A DNA stretch of 64,000 bases from Colwellia psychrerythraea (GTDB lineage: Bacteria > Pseudomonadota > Gammaproteobacteria > Enterobacterales > Alteromonadaceae), in the NCBI RefSeq assembly GCF_000764185.1, contig NZ_JQEC01000044.1, positions 62,001 through 126,000 of the forward strand, written 5' to 3'. The position numbers were made by a program, and so were the translations under genes. The notes under the pieces were generated by a model, which saw only the letters and a program-made list of their open reading frames with translations, was not told where the DNA came from and made no database searches. How positions within the stretch are numbered: position 1 is the stretch's first letter; each line of letters starts with the position of its first letter. This document shows, piece after piece, positions 18,725-26,349 of this stretch.

Positions 18725-19201
18725 ATGTATATTTGGAAAGTATCACCATTAATCGAACAATTAAAATCTGAGAGTTTAAGTCAAAAGGAACAATTGAAGT
18801 ATTTTTTAACTTATAGCGTCCTTATGATTTTAGCAACAGATCCTCTCTTATCTGTTGGTTTAGAGTATGGATTATATGATGCTATTAATACTGCGACGAT
18901 GAGTATATTGACTATTGTTGGAGTTGTTTACTGCTATAAAGTTAACAAATCTATCGATGATAAGGATTTTATTCTAAGATTTGTAACCTTAGGCTTACCT
19001 ATCGTAGTTCGTTTAATCGCACTCGCTATTGTCGTTGGTATTACTTTTGGCATAGTTGACGGAATTCTCAGTGATTCATCTTACCTTGATGAAAGTGAAG
19101 TTTATCAAACAACAGCTGTAGACGTTTCGATTACCAGTGTTTTAATTGTCGTTTATTACTATTATTTTGCAAGTAAACTGAAACTTTTCAGCAAGTCGTA
19201 A
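18725..19201 (+). CDS. Cassette protein: four-helix membrane protein
   Basis: The 158 aa product has hydrophobic stretches at about 27-45, 55-75, 85-110 and 130-150, a polar N-terminus (SPLIEQLKSESLSQKEQLKYF), and a short charged C-terminus. That N-terminal pattern is common in cassette-borne membrane proteins of unknown role. TAAGGAAAGTT precedes the ATG. It sits alone between attC 1 and attC 2, so it is a complete single-gene cassette. Confidence 0.8.
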   Translation: MYIWKVSPLIEQLKSESLSQKEQLKYFLTYSVLMILATDPLLSVGLEYGLYDAINTATMSILTIVGVVYCYKVNKSIDDKDFILRFVTLGLPIVVRLIALAIVVGITFGIVDGILSDSSYLDESEVYQTTAVDVSITSVLIVVYYYYFASKLKLFSKS

Positions 19202-19287
19202 CTTAACAAGCCAATTAAGCGGTACTAAAAACAGTTTGCTCGGTTTCGCTTCGCTACACATTTTAGCCCATTATTAGGGCGTTATGC
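19201..19287 (+). other. attC site 2
   Basis: It runs from ACTTAAC (19201-19207) to GTTATGC (19281-19287), 87 bp, beginning at the stop codon of the upstream gene. The ...CCCATTATTAGGGCGTTATGC 3' end is shared with attC 3. Confidence 0.85.
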
Positions 19288-19305
19288 AGTAAAAAGGAGT
19301 TAGGT

Positions 19306-19761
19306 ATTAAATATCTAATATCAGCAATGATCTTGGTATTTTCAACAGCTAGTATGGCTGAAAATAGTGAAAATATATCTGTAGGTTTCGGTCTCGATCA
19401 TGGTTTTTTGGGCGGAAAATACGCGATTAATCGAGATAAAAATAAATATTATGCTGCTCTTGGAGTGCTATCTTACTCAAGCGAGTCAGGTATAGGCCTT
19501 GGATATGGTTTAGGCTGGGAGCGGCTAATCTTTGAAAGTAATCATTCGGCCGGTTTATTCCTTGGAACTGTAGCCGCCACTCTCAAAAGTGAATCCGCTA
19601 TAACTTATTATGGTATGTCCGCAAATTATAATTATTATTTTTCGGGGTATAGTAACAGCTCTTTTGTTTTAGGTGCGTCTGTATATAGCGGTGTAACTTC
19701 CGAAGACGTATATGATAAAAATACAAGCGGTTTACTTATTAAAATTGCTTATCAGTGGTAA
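19306..19761 (+). CDS. Cassette protein: exported beta-barrel-like protein, probable ATT start
   Basis: The first ATG (19327) would leave half a signal peptide and no ribosome site. Starting at ATT 19306, six bases after AGGAG, gives MKYLISAMILVFSTASMA, a complete signal peptide, and 151 aa. The mature part alternates aromatic and polar residues (GIGLGYGLGWERL, YYGMSANYNYYFSGY) and ends in YQW, like small outer-membrane beta-barrels. The alternative is a cassette inactivated by an ATG-to-ATT change. It is followed by a decayed attC and a terminator. Confidence 0.65.
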   Translation: MKYLISAMILVFSTASMAENSENISVGFGLDHGFLGGKYAINRDKNKYYAALGVLSYSSESGIGLGYGLGWERLIFESNHSAGLFLGTVAATLKSESAITYYGMSANYNYYFSGYSNSSFVLGASVYSGVTSEDVYDKNTSGLLIKIAYQW

Positions 19762-19762
19762 T

Positions 19763-19824
19763 AAACAATAAAATATATTCAAATTAATTAGTTGGTATTA
19801 TTAGCCCCTTATTGGGGCTTTATG
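19763..19824 (+). other. Decayed attC site
   Basis: The 3' end CCCTTATTGGGGCTTTATG mirrors the intact CCCATTATTAGGGCGTTATG of neighbours, but the core GTT is TTT. The 5' box is AATAAAC. The site is probably no longer recombined, tying two former cassettes together. Confidence 0.5.
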
Positions 19825-19831
19825 TTTTTTT
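19803..19831 (+). terminator. Terminator inside the decayed attC
   Basis: AGCCCC pairs with GGGGCT around TTATT, followed by TTATGTTTTTTT. The change that spoiled the attC core has produced a plausible intrinsic terminator. Confidence 0.55.
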
Positions 19832-19847
19832 GTCATTGAGGAGCACT

Positions 19848-20279
19848 ATGAAAAAATTGATCTGGATATTAATGTTGGTACTTACAGGGTGTGTTGCCCC
19901 TCCTGTTGTTTATAATCCAGCGCACTCTAATAATAACAGTCTTGTCCATTTAAAAACAAAGCATGATTTGTCTTTTTCCAGCAGCGAGTATAGTGCTTGG
20001 ATAGTTCAAATGTGGGACTCTGAAGGTAAAGAAATAAGCAAACGTAACGAGATAATTGATGACATGTTTGGTGAACGCCTTGCAAATATTTCTTTCCCTG
20101 CAGGAAAATATAAAATTGAAGCTCTCTGTAAACTGGGCTATACAACGGCTAAGCCAGAAGGCTTCTTCGAATTTGTAAGTGGTAAAAACTACGAACTGAG
20201 TTGCGCCATAGAAAAAGGCGAAAACTTGTTTGGCATGCCTGTTGATTCATACGCAAGTATTGCTATCCGAGAGTTATAA
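19848..20279 (+). CDS. Cassette protein: small lipoprotein
   Basis: The start is the ATG at 19848 (143 aa) after GAGGAG; the frame extends further upstream but without a signal. MKKLIWILMLVLTGC is a lipoprotein signal with lipobox LTGC (Cys15). The remainder reads as a small beta-rich domain (AWIVQMWDSEGKEI, FPAGKYKIEALCKLGYTT) of unknown role with two further cysteines. It forms the next unit before attC 3. Confidence 0.75.
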   Translation: MKKLIWILMLVLTGCVAPPVVYNPAHSNNNSLVHLKTKHDLSFSSSEYSAWIVQMWDSEGKEISKRNEIIDDMFGERLANISFPAGKYKIEALCKLGYTTAKPEGFFEFVSGKNYELSCAIEKGENLFGMPVDSYASIAIREL

Positions 20280-20280
20280 A

Positions 20281-20377
20281 ACATAACAGCAAATTAACAG
20301 GATACAAAACAGTTGGTTTTTGCTCCTGCGCTCCTATTATAACCAACTATTATTTGCCCATTATTAGGGCGTTATAT
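20281..20377 (+). other. attC site 3
   Basis: It runs from ACATAAC (20281-20287) to GTTATAT (20371-20377), 97 bp, with pairing arms AACAGTTGGTT and AACCAACTATT. Confidence 0.85.
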
Positions 20378-20391
20378 TTTATGGAGTATAA

Positions 20392-20979
20392 ATGTTTAGA
20401 GTCAGTTTCAAATTTTTAATTGTACCTTTTTTTGTTTCGGGTTGCGCTACTACTGTAATTGAGTATGAAGAGCCTACTGTTGGAGATAGAACTAAAGTTA
20501 GGTTTCTTGCTTCAGGCCATCACGGCGGAGAAGTTGTTGTTGTTGGCTTTGATAACTCTGAATGTGAAAACGGAAAAAACAGGGTGTCACTATATGCAAA
20601 AATGCACGGGAGTTTTATTAAGTCAAAAGTGGTTGGGATTCCATTGTGGAATTACGGGGACTATGCTGCTAACGCTAAAGAGTTTTACTTTGAAGCTGAT
20701 AAGCAAAACAATTTTCTAATCTTTCAAAGGCCTGGAGGGTTAGGAACGAGCATGTCTTGCGGCTCATTTATATCCACCTCATTTGAAACAGATAAAAACT
20801 ATGAGATTGATTTTCGTACAAATGGCTGTATAGCCGTAGTATATGAAATCCAAGAGAGTGATGGTGACTATAGTCGTGTACCTGCATCTATTGGGAATAT
20901 TAATATCTCAAGCATGCCCAATAGCTGCATTAGAGAATACAATGATAGAATTAGGACAAAAATCCCTTTAAACAACTAA
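20392..20979 (+). CDS. Cassette protein: lipoprotein related to the one at 63285-63872
   Basis: The signal MFRVSFKFLIVPFFVSGC gives a lipobox at Cys18. The 195 aa product resembles the minus-strand lipoprotein near the window end: both have a PTVGD/PSVDN-x-KxRF start, a loop ending in an FYFEADKQNNFLIF-like or VYIPAGNKFFFQF-like strand, then an SMSCGSF-like or YSWCRKAISF-like cysteine strand and an AVVYE/AVYDY strand. I infer a shared family of surface or periplasmic proteins carried in cassettes. TATGGAG precedes the ATG. Function unknown. Confidence 0.75.
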   Translation: MFRVSFKFLIVPFFVSGCATTVIEYEEPTVGDRTKVRFLASGHHGGEVVVVGFDNSECENGKNRVSLYAKMHGSFIKSKVVGIPLWNYGDYAANAKEFYFEADKQNNFLIFQRPGGLGTSMSCGSFISTSFETDKNYEIDFRTNGCIAVVYEIQESDGDYSRVPASIGNINISSMPNSCIREYNDRIRTKIPLNN

Positions 20980-20980
20980 A

Positions 20981-21069
20981 ATATAACAAGAAAATCAAGC
21001 GAGAACAGTTGGCCGGGCTTCGCTTCACATATAGCCAACAATTACTCGCCTCTTAGTGAAGCGTTATAT
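20981..21069 (+). other. attC site 4
   Basis: It runs from ATATAAC (20981-20987) to GTTATAT (21063-21069), 89 bp, with arms AACAGTTGGC and GCCAACAATT. Confidence 0.85.
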
Positions 21070-21108
21070 TGTTTAATAAATTTTCACATATTAAAAGGAG
21101 TTATTGGT

Positions 21109-22614
21109 TTGAAATTTTATAAATGTTTGGAATGTAATTCAGTTGGGGATCATAACTTTAGCTCTTATGATGATGGTGAGTATGGAGAAGCATTATGGAC
21201 TGAGTATAGTGAAACTCTCGATTGTGATAATTGTCATAATAACGAAACTATCTCAGGTAACATAGACGATTTGAGAGAAATTATAGGTATTGAAAATTGG
21301 TCTAAGTTTATAGAAGTTGAAAAAATACAAGAAACTAAAATAGATGAAACAAAGTCTCTCATTGAAAAATCAAATACCAACAATGATTTGCCTCTTAGAG
21401 AGACGTTAGGATTACATCCTAACGTGGAGAGTAAGTTGAAAGAAAAATTCATATTTGATTCAATTATAGGCGCAGTACCTCAATGGTTTGAATCAACAGA
21501 AGATGAAGGAAAACATAGTTTCACTATAGGTGATTCGACTTTCTATTTTGATTCTCATCGCTGGTTAACTCCAATATTACATGAGTTGAGATCCCATTGT
21601 GAGGAAAGAATGTCACAGTGGATATCTGATTTACCCCTCTTTTTATCGAGTACTGCCAGAAAAGATATTACTCAGGACATAACTATGTTCTGGCTGAATA
21701 GGTTAAATAAAAATATTGATTGGTATAAATTTATTGCTTACGCTGAGGAGTTATTATTTCGTACTTACGAAAACATTCCGGTAAGTATAAATTTATTAAT
21801 ATCTCCGATTGAAACTGGTCAAGCAGACATCACTGAAAGTTCAGTTCAAAAATTTATAGATCCTTTAGCAACTAGTATGCAAACTTATCTTAAAGTTGAT
21901 AGTAATGCACAATTTATATCATACGAACAAATAAACTGGTCACAAATAGAAGATACAGCAGGCTATAAATTTAACCCTGAATTCTTACAGCCCTTTGCTA
22001 GCACTCTTGAAGATCAACAATATTCTTTTCATGTAACTATCAAGGGCGATATTTTAATAATGAGTTCATTTGGTTTAGTTGCTTCAAGGAGAAAGGGACG
22101 TTGGCATATATATGATACTTCAACTCTTAAAAACTGTATCGGAGATATAGCCGGTGATTATAGAATTGGTTGTAATATGTTCGAAGTTCTACTTGATTTA
22201 TCTTATAAGCGTCATGGGGCCTTAATTATTTATGATCCAAATCATGATGTTATATCTAATATTGTAAATAAAGAATCCATATTATCTAACAACCCTGATA
22301 TAGACCTCCCTCGATCGATGTTAGCCCCATCAGTAACTTCCATTAGCATGGGAAGCCAGAATATGTCTCAGAGGAAAAAAAGAGTTCTCTTAGAGTTGGC
22401 AAGTATGGATGGCTCCGTAATATTTGATGATAATGAAATATTATCATTTGGTGCAATGATTCAAACACACCCATCAGCTGGAAGTCATGCAGGAGCTAGA
22501 ACAACCGCATTTGAATCCGCTTATTTATACGGTGGTAAGCCATTTAAAGTGAGCTCCGATGGGGATATTTCTCTACGCTTTAGCAAAGGCAGTGGACAAA
22601 TCAGCTTTTTGTAA
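21109..22614 (+). CDS. Cassette protein: zinc ribbon plus DisA_N/diadenylate-cyclase-like domain
   Basis: TTG start 21109, nine bases after AAGGAG; 501 aa, large for a cassette. Cys6/Cys9 and Cys39/Cys42 look like a zinc ribbon. The C-terminal ~140 residues match the order of DisA_N motifs: GALII at 370-374, MDGS at 433-436 in place of the HDGA motif, then GART at 462-465 in place of GTRHR, and a final FKVSSDGDISLRF like the VSEExGxIS strand. DisA_N proteins make cyclic di-AMP; here the DGA and RHR residues are altered, so it may be divergent, a sensor, or inactive. The middle is unassigned. A defence role, as for other cassette-borne nucleotide enzymes, is a guess. Confidence 0.6.
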   Translation: MKFYKCLECNSVGDHNFSSYDDGEYGEALWTEYSETLDCDNCHNNETISGNIDDLREIIGIENWSKFIEVEKIQETKIDETKSLIEKSNTNNDLPLRETLGLHPNVESKLKEKFIFDSIIGAVPQWFESTEDEGKHSFTIGDSTFYFDSHRWLTPILHELRSHCEERMSQWISDLPLFLSSTARKDITQDITMFWLNRLNKNIDWYKFIAYAEELLFRTYENIPVSINLLISPIETGQADITESSVQKFIDPLATSMQTYLKVDSNAQFISYEQINWSQIEDTAGYKFNPEFLQPFASTLEDQQYSFHVTIKGDILIMSSFGLVASRRKGRWHIYDTSTLKNCIGDIAGDYRIGCNMFEVLLDLSYKRHGALIIYDPNHDVISNIVNKESILSNNPDIDLPRSMLAPSVTSISMGSQNMSQRKKRVLLELASMDGSVIFDDNEILSFGAMIQTHPSAGSHAGARTTAFESAYLYGGKPFKVSSDGDISLRFSKGSGQISFL

Positions 22615-22700
22615 CCCTAATAAGGTGTTTCAAGATGGACAAATTACTGTTGTTTTTTGTTTTCCCAAATTTTAGCCAACAGCAATTTGTCGCTTAAAAT
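22615..22700 (+). other. Decayed attC site after the DisA_N-like gene
   Basis: Inner arms GACAAATTACTGTTG and CCAACAGCAATTTGTC pair well, as in Vibrio-type attC sites. The expected GCGTTAT core is replaced by GCATTGT, so the site looks dead. Confidence 0.55.
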
Positions 22701-22702
22701 AG

Positions 22703-22840
22703 CATTGTTTTTGTCTCGCATTTGAATCTAGTCAATTACCTCCAGAAGTTAAAGAGCAATTAATCGCGAGGTTAACTGAAATTTCTGTTGTTGGTAAAAC
22801 TTTGAATCAAATTAAGCATGAATTCAGTAAAAAAACATAA
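22703..22840 (+). pseudogene. C-terminal gene remnant in a cassette
   Basis: A 45-codon open frame ends in TAA and reads ...ESSQLPPEVKEQLIARLTEI... with no start codon of any kind after the preceding stop. It has protein-like composition, and a shortened attC end (GTTATGT, 22883-22889) follows. It looks like the 3' stump of a cassette gene whose 5' part was deleted together with the join to the decayed attC upstream. Parent family not recognised. Confidence 0.55.
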
Positions 22841-22921
22841 GTCATTCAAGTAGGGCTAAAAACAGCAGGCTCTTAATGAGGCGTTATGTGTATATGAAAC
22901 TATCAAAATGGAGTGTGTACA

Positions 22922-23146
22922 TTGATAAAGTTAATGCTCGCAATAAGTCTCTTTGCAGGTGCAATATATTACATTATCGAAGATCAGTATAAGGTTGGCG
23001 TACCTATCCTTATAATTGCTGTCTTTTTCTCAAAATATGCAACGGGCTATTATTGGCTTGGGCTAGAAGTACTTATTGATTCAGATTCCGATAGCTCTTC
23101 TGATTCTTGTGGAGGAGATGGTGGTGGTGGTGGTGGTGGTGACTAA
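22922..23146 (+). CDS. Cassette protein: small two-helix protein with Ser/Asp and poly-Gly tail
   Basis: TTG 22922 lies eight bases after GGAG (an in-frame GTG at 22913 overlaps it); 74 aa. Two hydrophobic helices (LMLAISLFAGAIYYII and VPILIIAVFF) are followed by SDSDSSSDSCGGD and a run of glycines. The acidic/Gly tail with one cysteine is similar in style to small membrane proteins with exposed GGGG ends. Role unknown. It is the last cassette of the array. Confidence 0.6.
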   Translation: MIKLMLAISLFAGAIYYIIEDQYKVGVPILIIAVFFSKYATGYYWLGLEVLIDSDSDSSSDSCGGDGGGGGGGD

Positions 23147-23152
23147 ACTATA

Positions 23153-23180
23153 CACATAACAAGAAAATAAATCAGGAAAC
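23153..23180 (+). other. Truncated attC marking the array end
   Basis: ACATAAC plus the following AAGAAAATAAATCAGG match the 5' end of attC 4. The 3' half with GTT is missing and ordinary sequence follows up to the regulator at 23455. No gene is seen in 23181-23454. Confidence 0.6.
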
Positions 23181-23454
23181 AAGCTCAAGACTGAGCGATT
23201 CATCAGATAAAAAAGGTAGTGGATATTTTGGGGCTGCAAAGCAGTATACTGAGCATACAGGAGGTTTATTGCAAAGATTAGGGACGATCCACAAAAGACC
23301 ATAAACTTAATGAAACTGGTACAATAAAAAACTTCACTAAATACCTTATTTTCCGGAAATTATTGATTTCATTTACCAGAAAGCTATAGCTGTATGTTGC
23401 AACTTGTTATAAAGTTATTCGCTCTACTATGAAAAATGAAATTATGAGGTAATT

Positions 23455-24084
23455 GTGTCGGTAAAAAAAGAAGCTGTCGGACAAGTTCGCCAGAAGAACG
23501 TCGCGCTTATTTTAACGGCGGCAAAAACAGAGTTTGTTACCCATGGTTTTAAAGGTGCCTCAATCAAGCGCATTGCTGAACGAGCAAACATTGCCAGAGC
23601 AAATATTCATTATTATTTCAATGATAAAACAGACCTTTATCAACAGTTACTCAACGAGATTATTGTCAGTTGGAATACTAGCTTTGATACCTTAAGCGTA
23701 GATGATGATCCTAAAACTATTCTTACTGCTTACATCCATGAAAAAATCATGCATGCTAAACATGATCCTGACGGTTCTAAAATATTTGCCAGTGAAATTA
23801 TCCATGGTGCACCTATTCTAACCGAGTATTTGCATACTGAATTTAAACAGTGGTTAGATGAAAAAATCACTGTCATTGAAACTTGGATACAACAAGGAAA
23901 GATAGACGCTATCAATCCATATCATTTGTTATTTCTTATCTGGAGTTCCACTCAACATTACGCTGATTTTAATGTGCAGGTATTGGCTGGCTTTGGTAAA
24001 GAGGCGATGAATGATGATGATTTTGATGAAGTTGTTCAATCACTTACCGCCATTATCTTAAAAGGCTGTGGTTTAACAAAGTAA
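23455..24084 (+). CDS. RutR-like TetR-family regulator
   Basis: The 209 aa protein has a TetR helix-turn-helix at about 18-62 (KGASIKRIAERANIARANIHYYF). Its C-terminal region (LLFLIWSSTQHYADFNVQVLAG) resembles RutR, the uracil/thymine-sensing regulator that in enterics controls pyrimidine degradation and some purine genes. The start is GTG 23455 after TGAGGTAATT. Its location between the cassette array and bhcA, close to xdh, fits a nucleobase-sensing role, but I see no shared operator to tie it to a target. Confidence 0.75.
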   Translation: MSVKKEAVGQVRQKNVALILTAAKTEFVTHGFKGASIKRIAERANIARANIHYYFNDKTDLYQQLLNEIIVSWNTSFDTLSVDDDPKTILTAYIHEKIMHAKHDPDGSKIFASEIIHGAPILTEYLHTEFKQWLDEKITVIETWIQQGKIDAINPYHLLFLIWSSTQHYADFNVQVLAGFGKEAMNDDDFDEVVQSLTAIILKGCGLTK

Positions 24085-24159
24085 TTGAATGATATTTTAT
24101 TTTTCTAATTTAGCTAACAAGTCGATAACGCACATACGGCTTGTTAAATAAAGCAAAGA

Positions 24160-24630
24160 TCATACTGATGGTTTTTCTGAAATCCAAAGCTTAATAGTTC
24201 CCTGCACTACTACAATATCGTCTTCATCATAGGCTGTGATATTAACCAGCATATCGCCTGGCTGCCAATCTTCTTGGTTTACCTTTGCTACACATCGAAT
24301 ATTACTGCCCGCTTTAGCGGTGTAATTGACTGTCATGCCTTTTGGGATCCAACGTAGATGTTTCGGAACTGAAGCTTCGGCCATAACGCCCATCGCCATT
24401 TCTAAACCGTTGCAAATGGCTATCACATGGACTGTTTTTATATGGTTAAAGACCTTTTTCTGTTTTTTGATAAGACAGGTGCATTGGTTAGGCACTAATT
24501 CCGAAATATTAGGACTAATTGTGGCAAAATAAGGCGCGACACGACTGACAATGATGGAGAATATTTTCTTGCCAAAAGGATATTTTTCAAATTTTTGATA
24601 GGTCGATAGAGTTTTATTAATCTGATTCAT
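24160..24630 (-). CDS. DUF4442 hotdog-fold protein
   Basis: 156 aa, with the DUF4442 pattern: an N-terminal PFGKKIFSIIVSRVAPYFATI, a central HIKTVHVIAICNGLEMAMGV helix and the strands GMTVNYTAKAGSNIRC and ITAYDEDDIVVVQGTIKLWIS. The fold is related to acyl-CoA thioesterases of the PaaI type; substrate unknown. It converges with the TetR gene, and no terminator is obvious between them. Confidence 0.75.
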   Translation of the reverse strand: MNQINKTLSTYQKFEKYPFGKKIFSIIVSRVAPYFATISPNISELVPNQCTCLIKKQKKVFNHIKTVHVIAICNGLEMAMGVMAEASVPKHLRWIPKGMTVNYTAKAGSNIRCVAKVNQEDWQPGDMLVNITAYDEDDIVVVQGTIKLWISEKPSV

Positions 24631-25034
24631 TTTAGGCTGATAATGTTCATATTAAGGACTAAGGCTAACTTATCATTAGCTGAACTTCTGCCCAAACAAA
24701 AGCCCACTATTTTTAATATTAGTGCTGTGAATGTCGTTAGTGCTAAATTTACCTGACAAAACGTGACTGCTTCTAGCTACAAAAGTGATTTTGAAAGTGG
24801 CAATGCTTATAAATCTGTATTCCAGCATGCAGAAATATCCATTCAAGGCTATTTCATCATATAAAAAATCCTGTACTAAGGTCCCAAAAAGACCTTTTTA
24901 TTCCACATAATGGAACAGAACAACCCTTTACTTGCCAAAAAAAGCCGTTTATATTTCACTATGCGAAAAAAAAGACCACCCAAAGGTAGTCTTTTTTTCA
25001 TTAATAAAACTTTTTACAACGTTTTATTATGCTT
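24631..25034. terminator. Gene-free 400 bp with two intrinsic terminators
   Basis: AAGGTC-CCAAAAA-GACCTTTTTA at about 24879-24901 is a plus-strand-style terminator. A second stem at 24966-24998 (AAAGACCACC / GGTAGTCTTT, one mismatch, flanked by A- and T-runs) is bidirectional and ends bhcA. No ORF is convincing elsewhere in the gap. Confidence 0.65.
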
Positions 25035-26156
25035 TTATTGATTTAAAGCATCTTTTAAAGCGGTCAAACATAGGGCTACATTTTCACTTTTAGCCGTATG
25101 TCCCATTAGGCCAATGCGCCATGCTTTACCTGCAAATGCACCTAAACCAGCACCTATCTCAAGATTATAATGCTCTAATAAGTAGTTTCTAACTTTCGCA
25201 TCATCTGCGCCGTCTGGAATGTAAATAGCATTTAACTGAGGTAAGCGTTCTTCTTCAGGTACAATAAACTCAATACCTAATTCTTTCAGGCCTTTAGCTA
25301 GTACTTCATGCTGCTCTCTATGGCGTGCCCAACTGTTTTCTAGGCCTTCATCATGCAACATTACTAATGCTTCATGTAGAGCATATAACGAGTTTACTGG
25401 GGCAGTATGATGGTAACTACGTTTACCTTTACCAGACCAATAACCCATCACTAAGGTTTGGTCTAAGAACCAGCTTTGTATTTGAGTTTTACGATTCTGC
25501 ACTACCTCTACAGCCTTAGGACTGAAAGAGATTGGTGAAATACCTGGCACACAAGACATACACTTCTGAGTACCTGAATAAATAGCGTCAATACCCCATT
25601 CGTCTACTTTAAGCTCAATACCACCTAATGACGTCACAGCATCAACAATCGTCAAACAATCATGCTCTTGGGCCATTTTACATAGGGCTTTAGCATCTGA
25701 CACTGCACCTGTTGAAGTTTCTGCATGAACAAAGGCTAAGAACTTAGCATCTGGATGATCATGTAACGCTGCTTCTACCTTGTGTGTTTCAACAGCACGA
25801 CCCCAAGGAGAGTCAACAACCACGGCCTCTGCACCTATTCTGGTAACGTTTTGGATCATACGGTCACCAAAAACTCCGTTACGACAAACAATGACTTTAT
25901 CGCCAGCTTCTACTAAGTTTACAAAACATGCTTCCATACCTGCAGAACCCGGCGCTGATAAAGCAATGGTGAATTCATTTTTAGTTTGGAAAGCATATTG
26001 CAATAAGGTTTTTACTTCATCCATCATATTGACAAATAAGGGATCTAAGTGACCAATCGTTGGTCTAGCCAGTGCAGAAAGTACACGTGCACTTACATCT
26101 GACGGACCTGGACCCATTAAAATTCTTTCTGGTGGATTAAATGATTTAAAAGTCAT
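25035..26156 (-). CDS. bhcA: BhcA-type aspartate-glyoxylate aminotransferase
   Basis: It is a class V, PLP-dependent aminotransferase of 373 aa with Lys198 in YSGTQK, the start LMGPGPSDVSARVLSA and SAPGSAGMEACFVN. In the beta-hydroxyaspartate cycle BhcA makes glycine from glyoxylate using aspartate. Related proteins are serine/alanine-glyoxylate and ureidoglycine-glyoxylate aminotransferases (PucG). I prefer BhcA because bhcB, bhcC, bhcD and bhcR are all within 14 kb, and because allantoicase plus ureidoglycolate lyase leave no ureidoglycine to transaminate. Divergent from the Tsx gene across a shared operator, with TTGACA as possible -35 inside the palindrome. Confidence 0.85.
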   Translation of the reverse strand: MTFKSFNPPERILMGPGPSDVSARVLSALARPTIGHLDPLFVNMMDEVKTLLQYAFQTKNEFTIALSAPGSAGMEACFVNLVEAGDKVIVCRNGVFGDRMIQNVTRIGAEAVVVDSPWGRAVETHKVEAALHDHPDAKFLAFVHAETSTGAVSDAKALCKMAQEHDCLTIVDAVTSLGGIELKVDEWGIDAIYSGTQKCMSCVPGISPISFSPKAVEVVQNRKTQIQSWFLDQTLVMGYWSGKGKRSYHHTAPVNSLYALHEALVMLHDEGLENSWARHREQHEVLAKGLKELGIEFIVPEEERLPQLNAIYIPDGADDAKVRNYLLEHYNLEIGAGLGAFAGKAWRIGLMGHTAKSENVALCLTALKDALNQ

Positions 26157-26241
26157 AATTGCTTTGCCTCTATTTTGGTTTTAATTTTAATTTTTAGTTG
26201 TGTTTATAAAACAACCTGATGTATCTTAGTTAATCGCAACC

Positions 26242-26255
26242 TGACACATGTGTCA
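26242..26255. promoter_or_regulatory. Candidate BhcR operator between bhcA and Tsx porin gene
   Basis: TGACACATGTGTCA is a perfect 14-base palindrome and, like the xdhA site, is preceded by AACC. On the minus strand its TTGACA can serve as the bhcA -35 box, so a bound regulator would control bhcA directly and could reach the Tsx promoter too. Confidence 0.65.
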
Positions 26256-26349
26256 AGTTACGATAAATAGTGAAACATGGACATATTGAAAATAATTAAA
26301 ACAAAAATTAATATAACTATATAAATAAAATTACATTAAGAGAGACACT

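Larger units (their letters stand above)
18053..23180 (+). mobile_element. Integron-type gene-cassette array without integrase
   Basis: Seven short, mostly unrelated genes, all on the plus strand, are separated by 85-100 bp sequences that start with RYYYAAC-like and end with GTTATGC-like boxes and fold into long imperfect stems. These are attC sites of the Vibrio/Alteromonadales type. Several are decayed, and the last (23153-23180) is cut to its left half. No intI gene lies in the window. It is therefore either a distant part of a chromosomal integron or a cluster of attC sites lacking an integrase (CALIN). Confidence 0.85.

Noticed and set aside
18053-23180. Complete integron with integrase
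   Set aside because: No intI reading frame exists in any frame of the window, so only cassettes and attC sites are claimed.
25035-26156. Ureidoglycine-glyoxylate aminotransferase (PucG) as identity
   Set aside because: Allantoicase and ureidoglycolate lyase bypass ureidoglycine, and the full bhcBCD-bhcR set is nearby, so BhcA fits better; the fold alone cannot exclude PucG.
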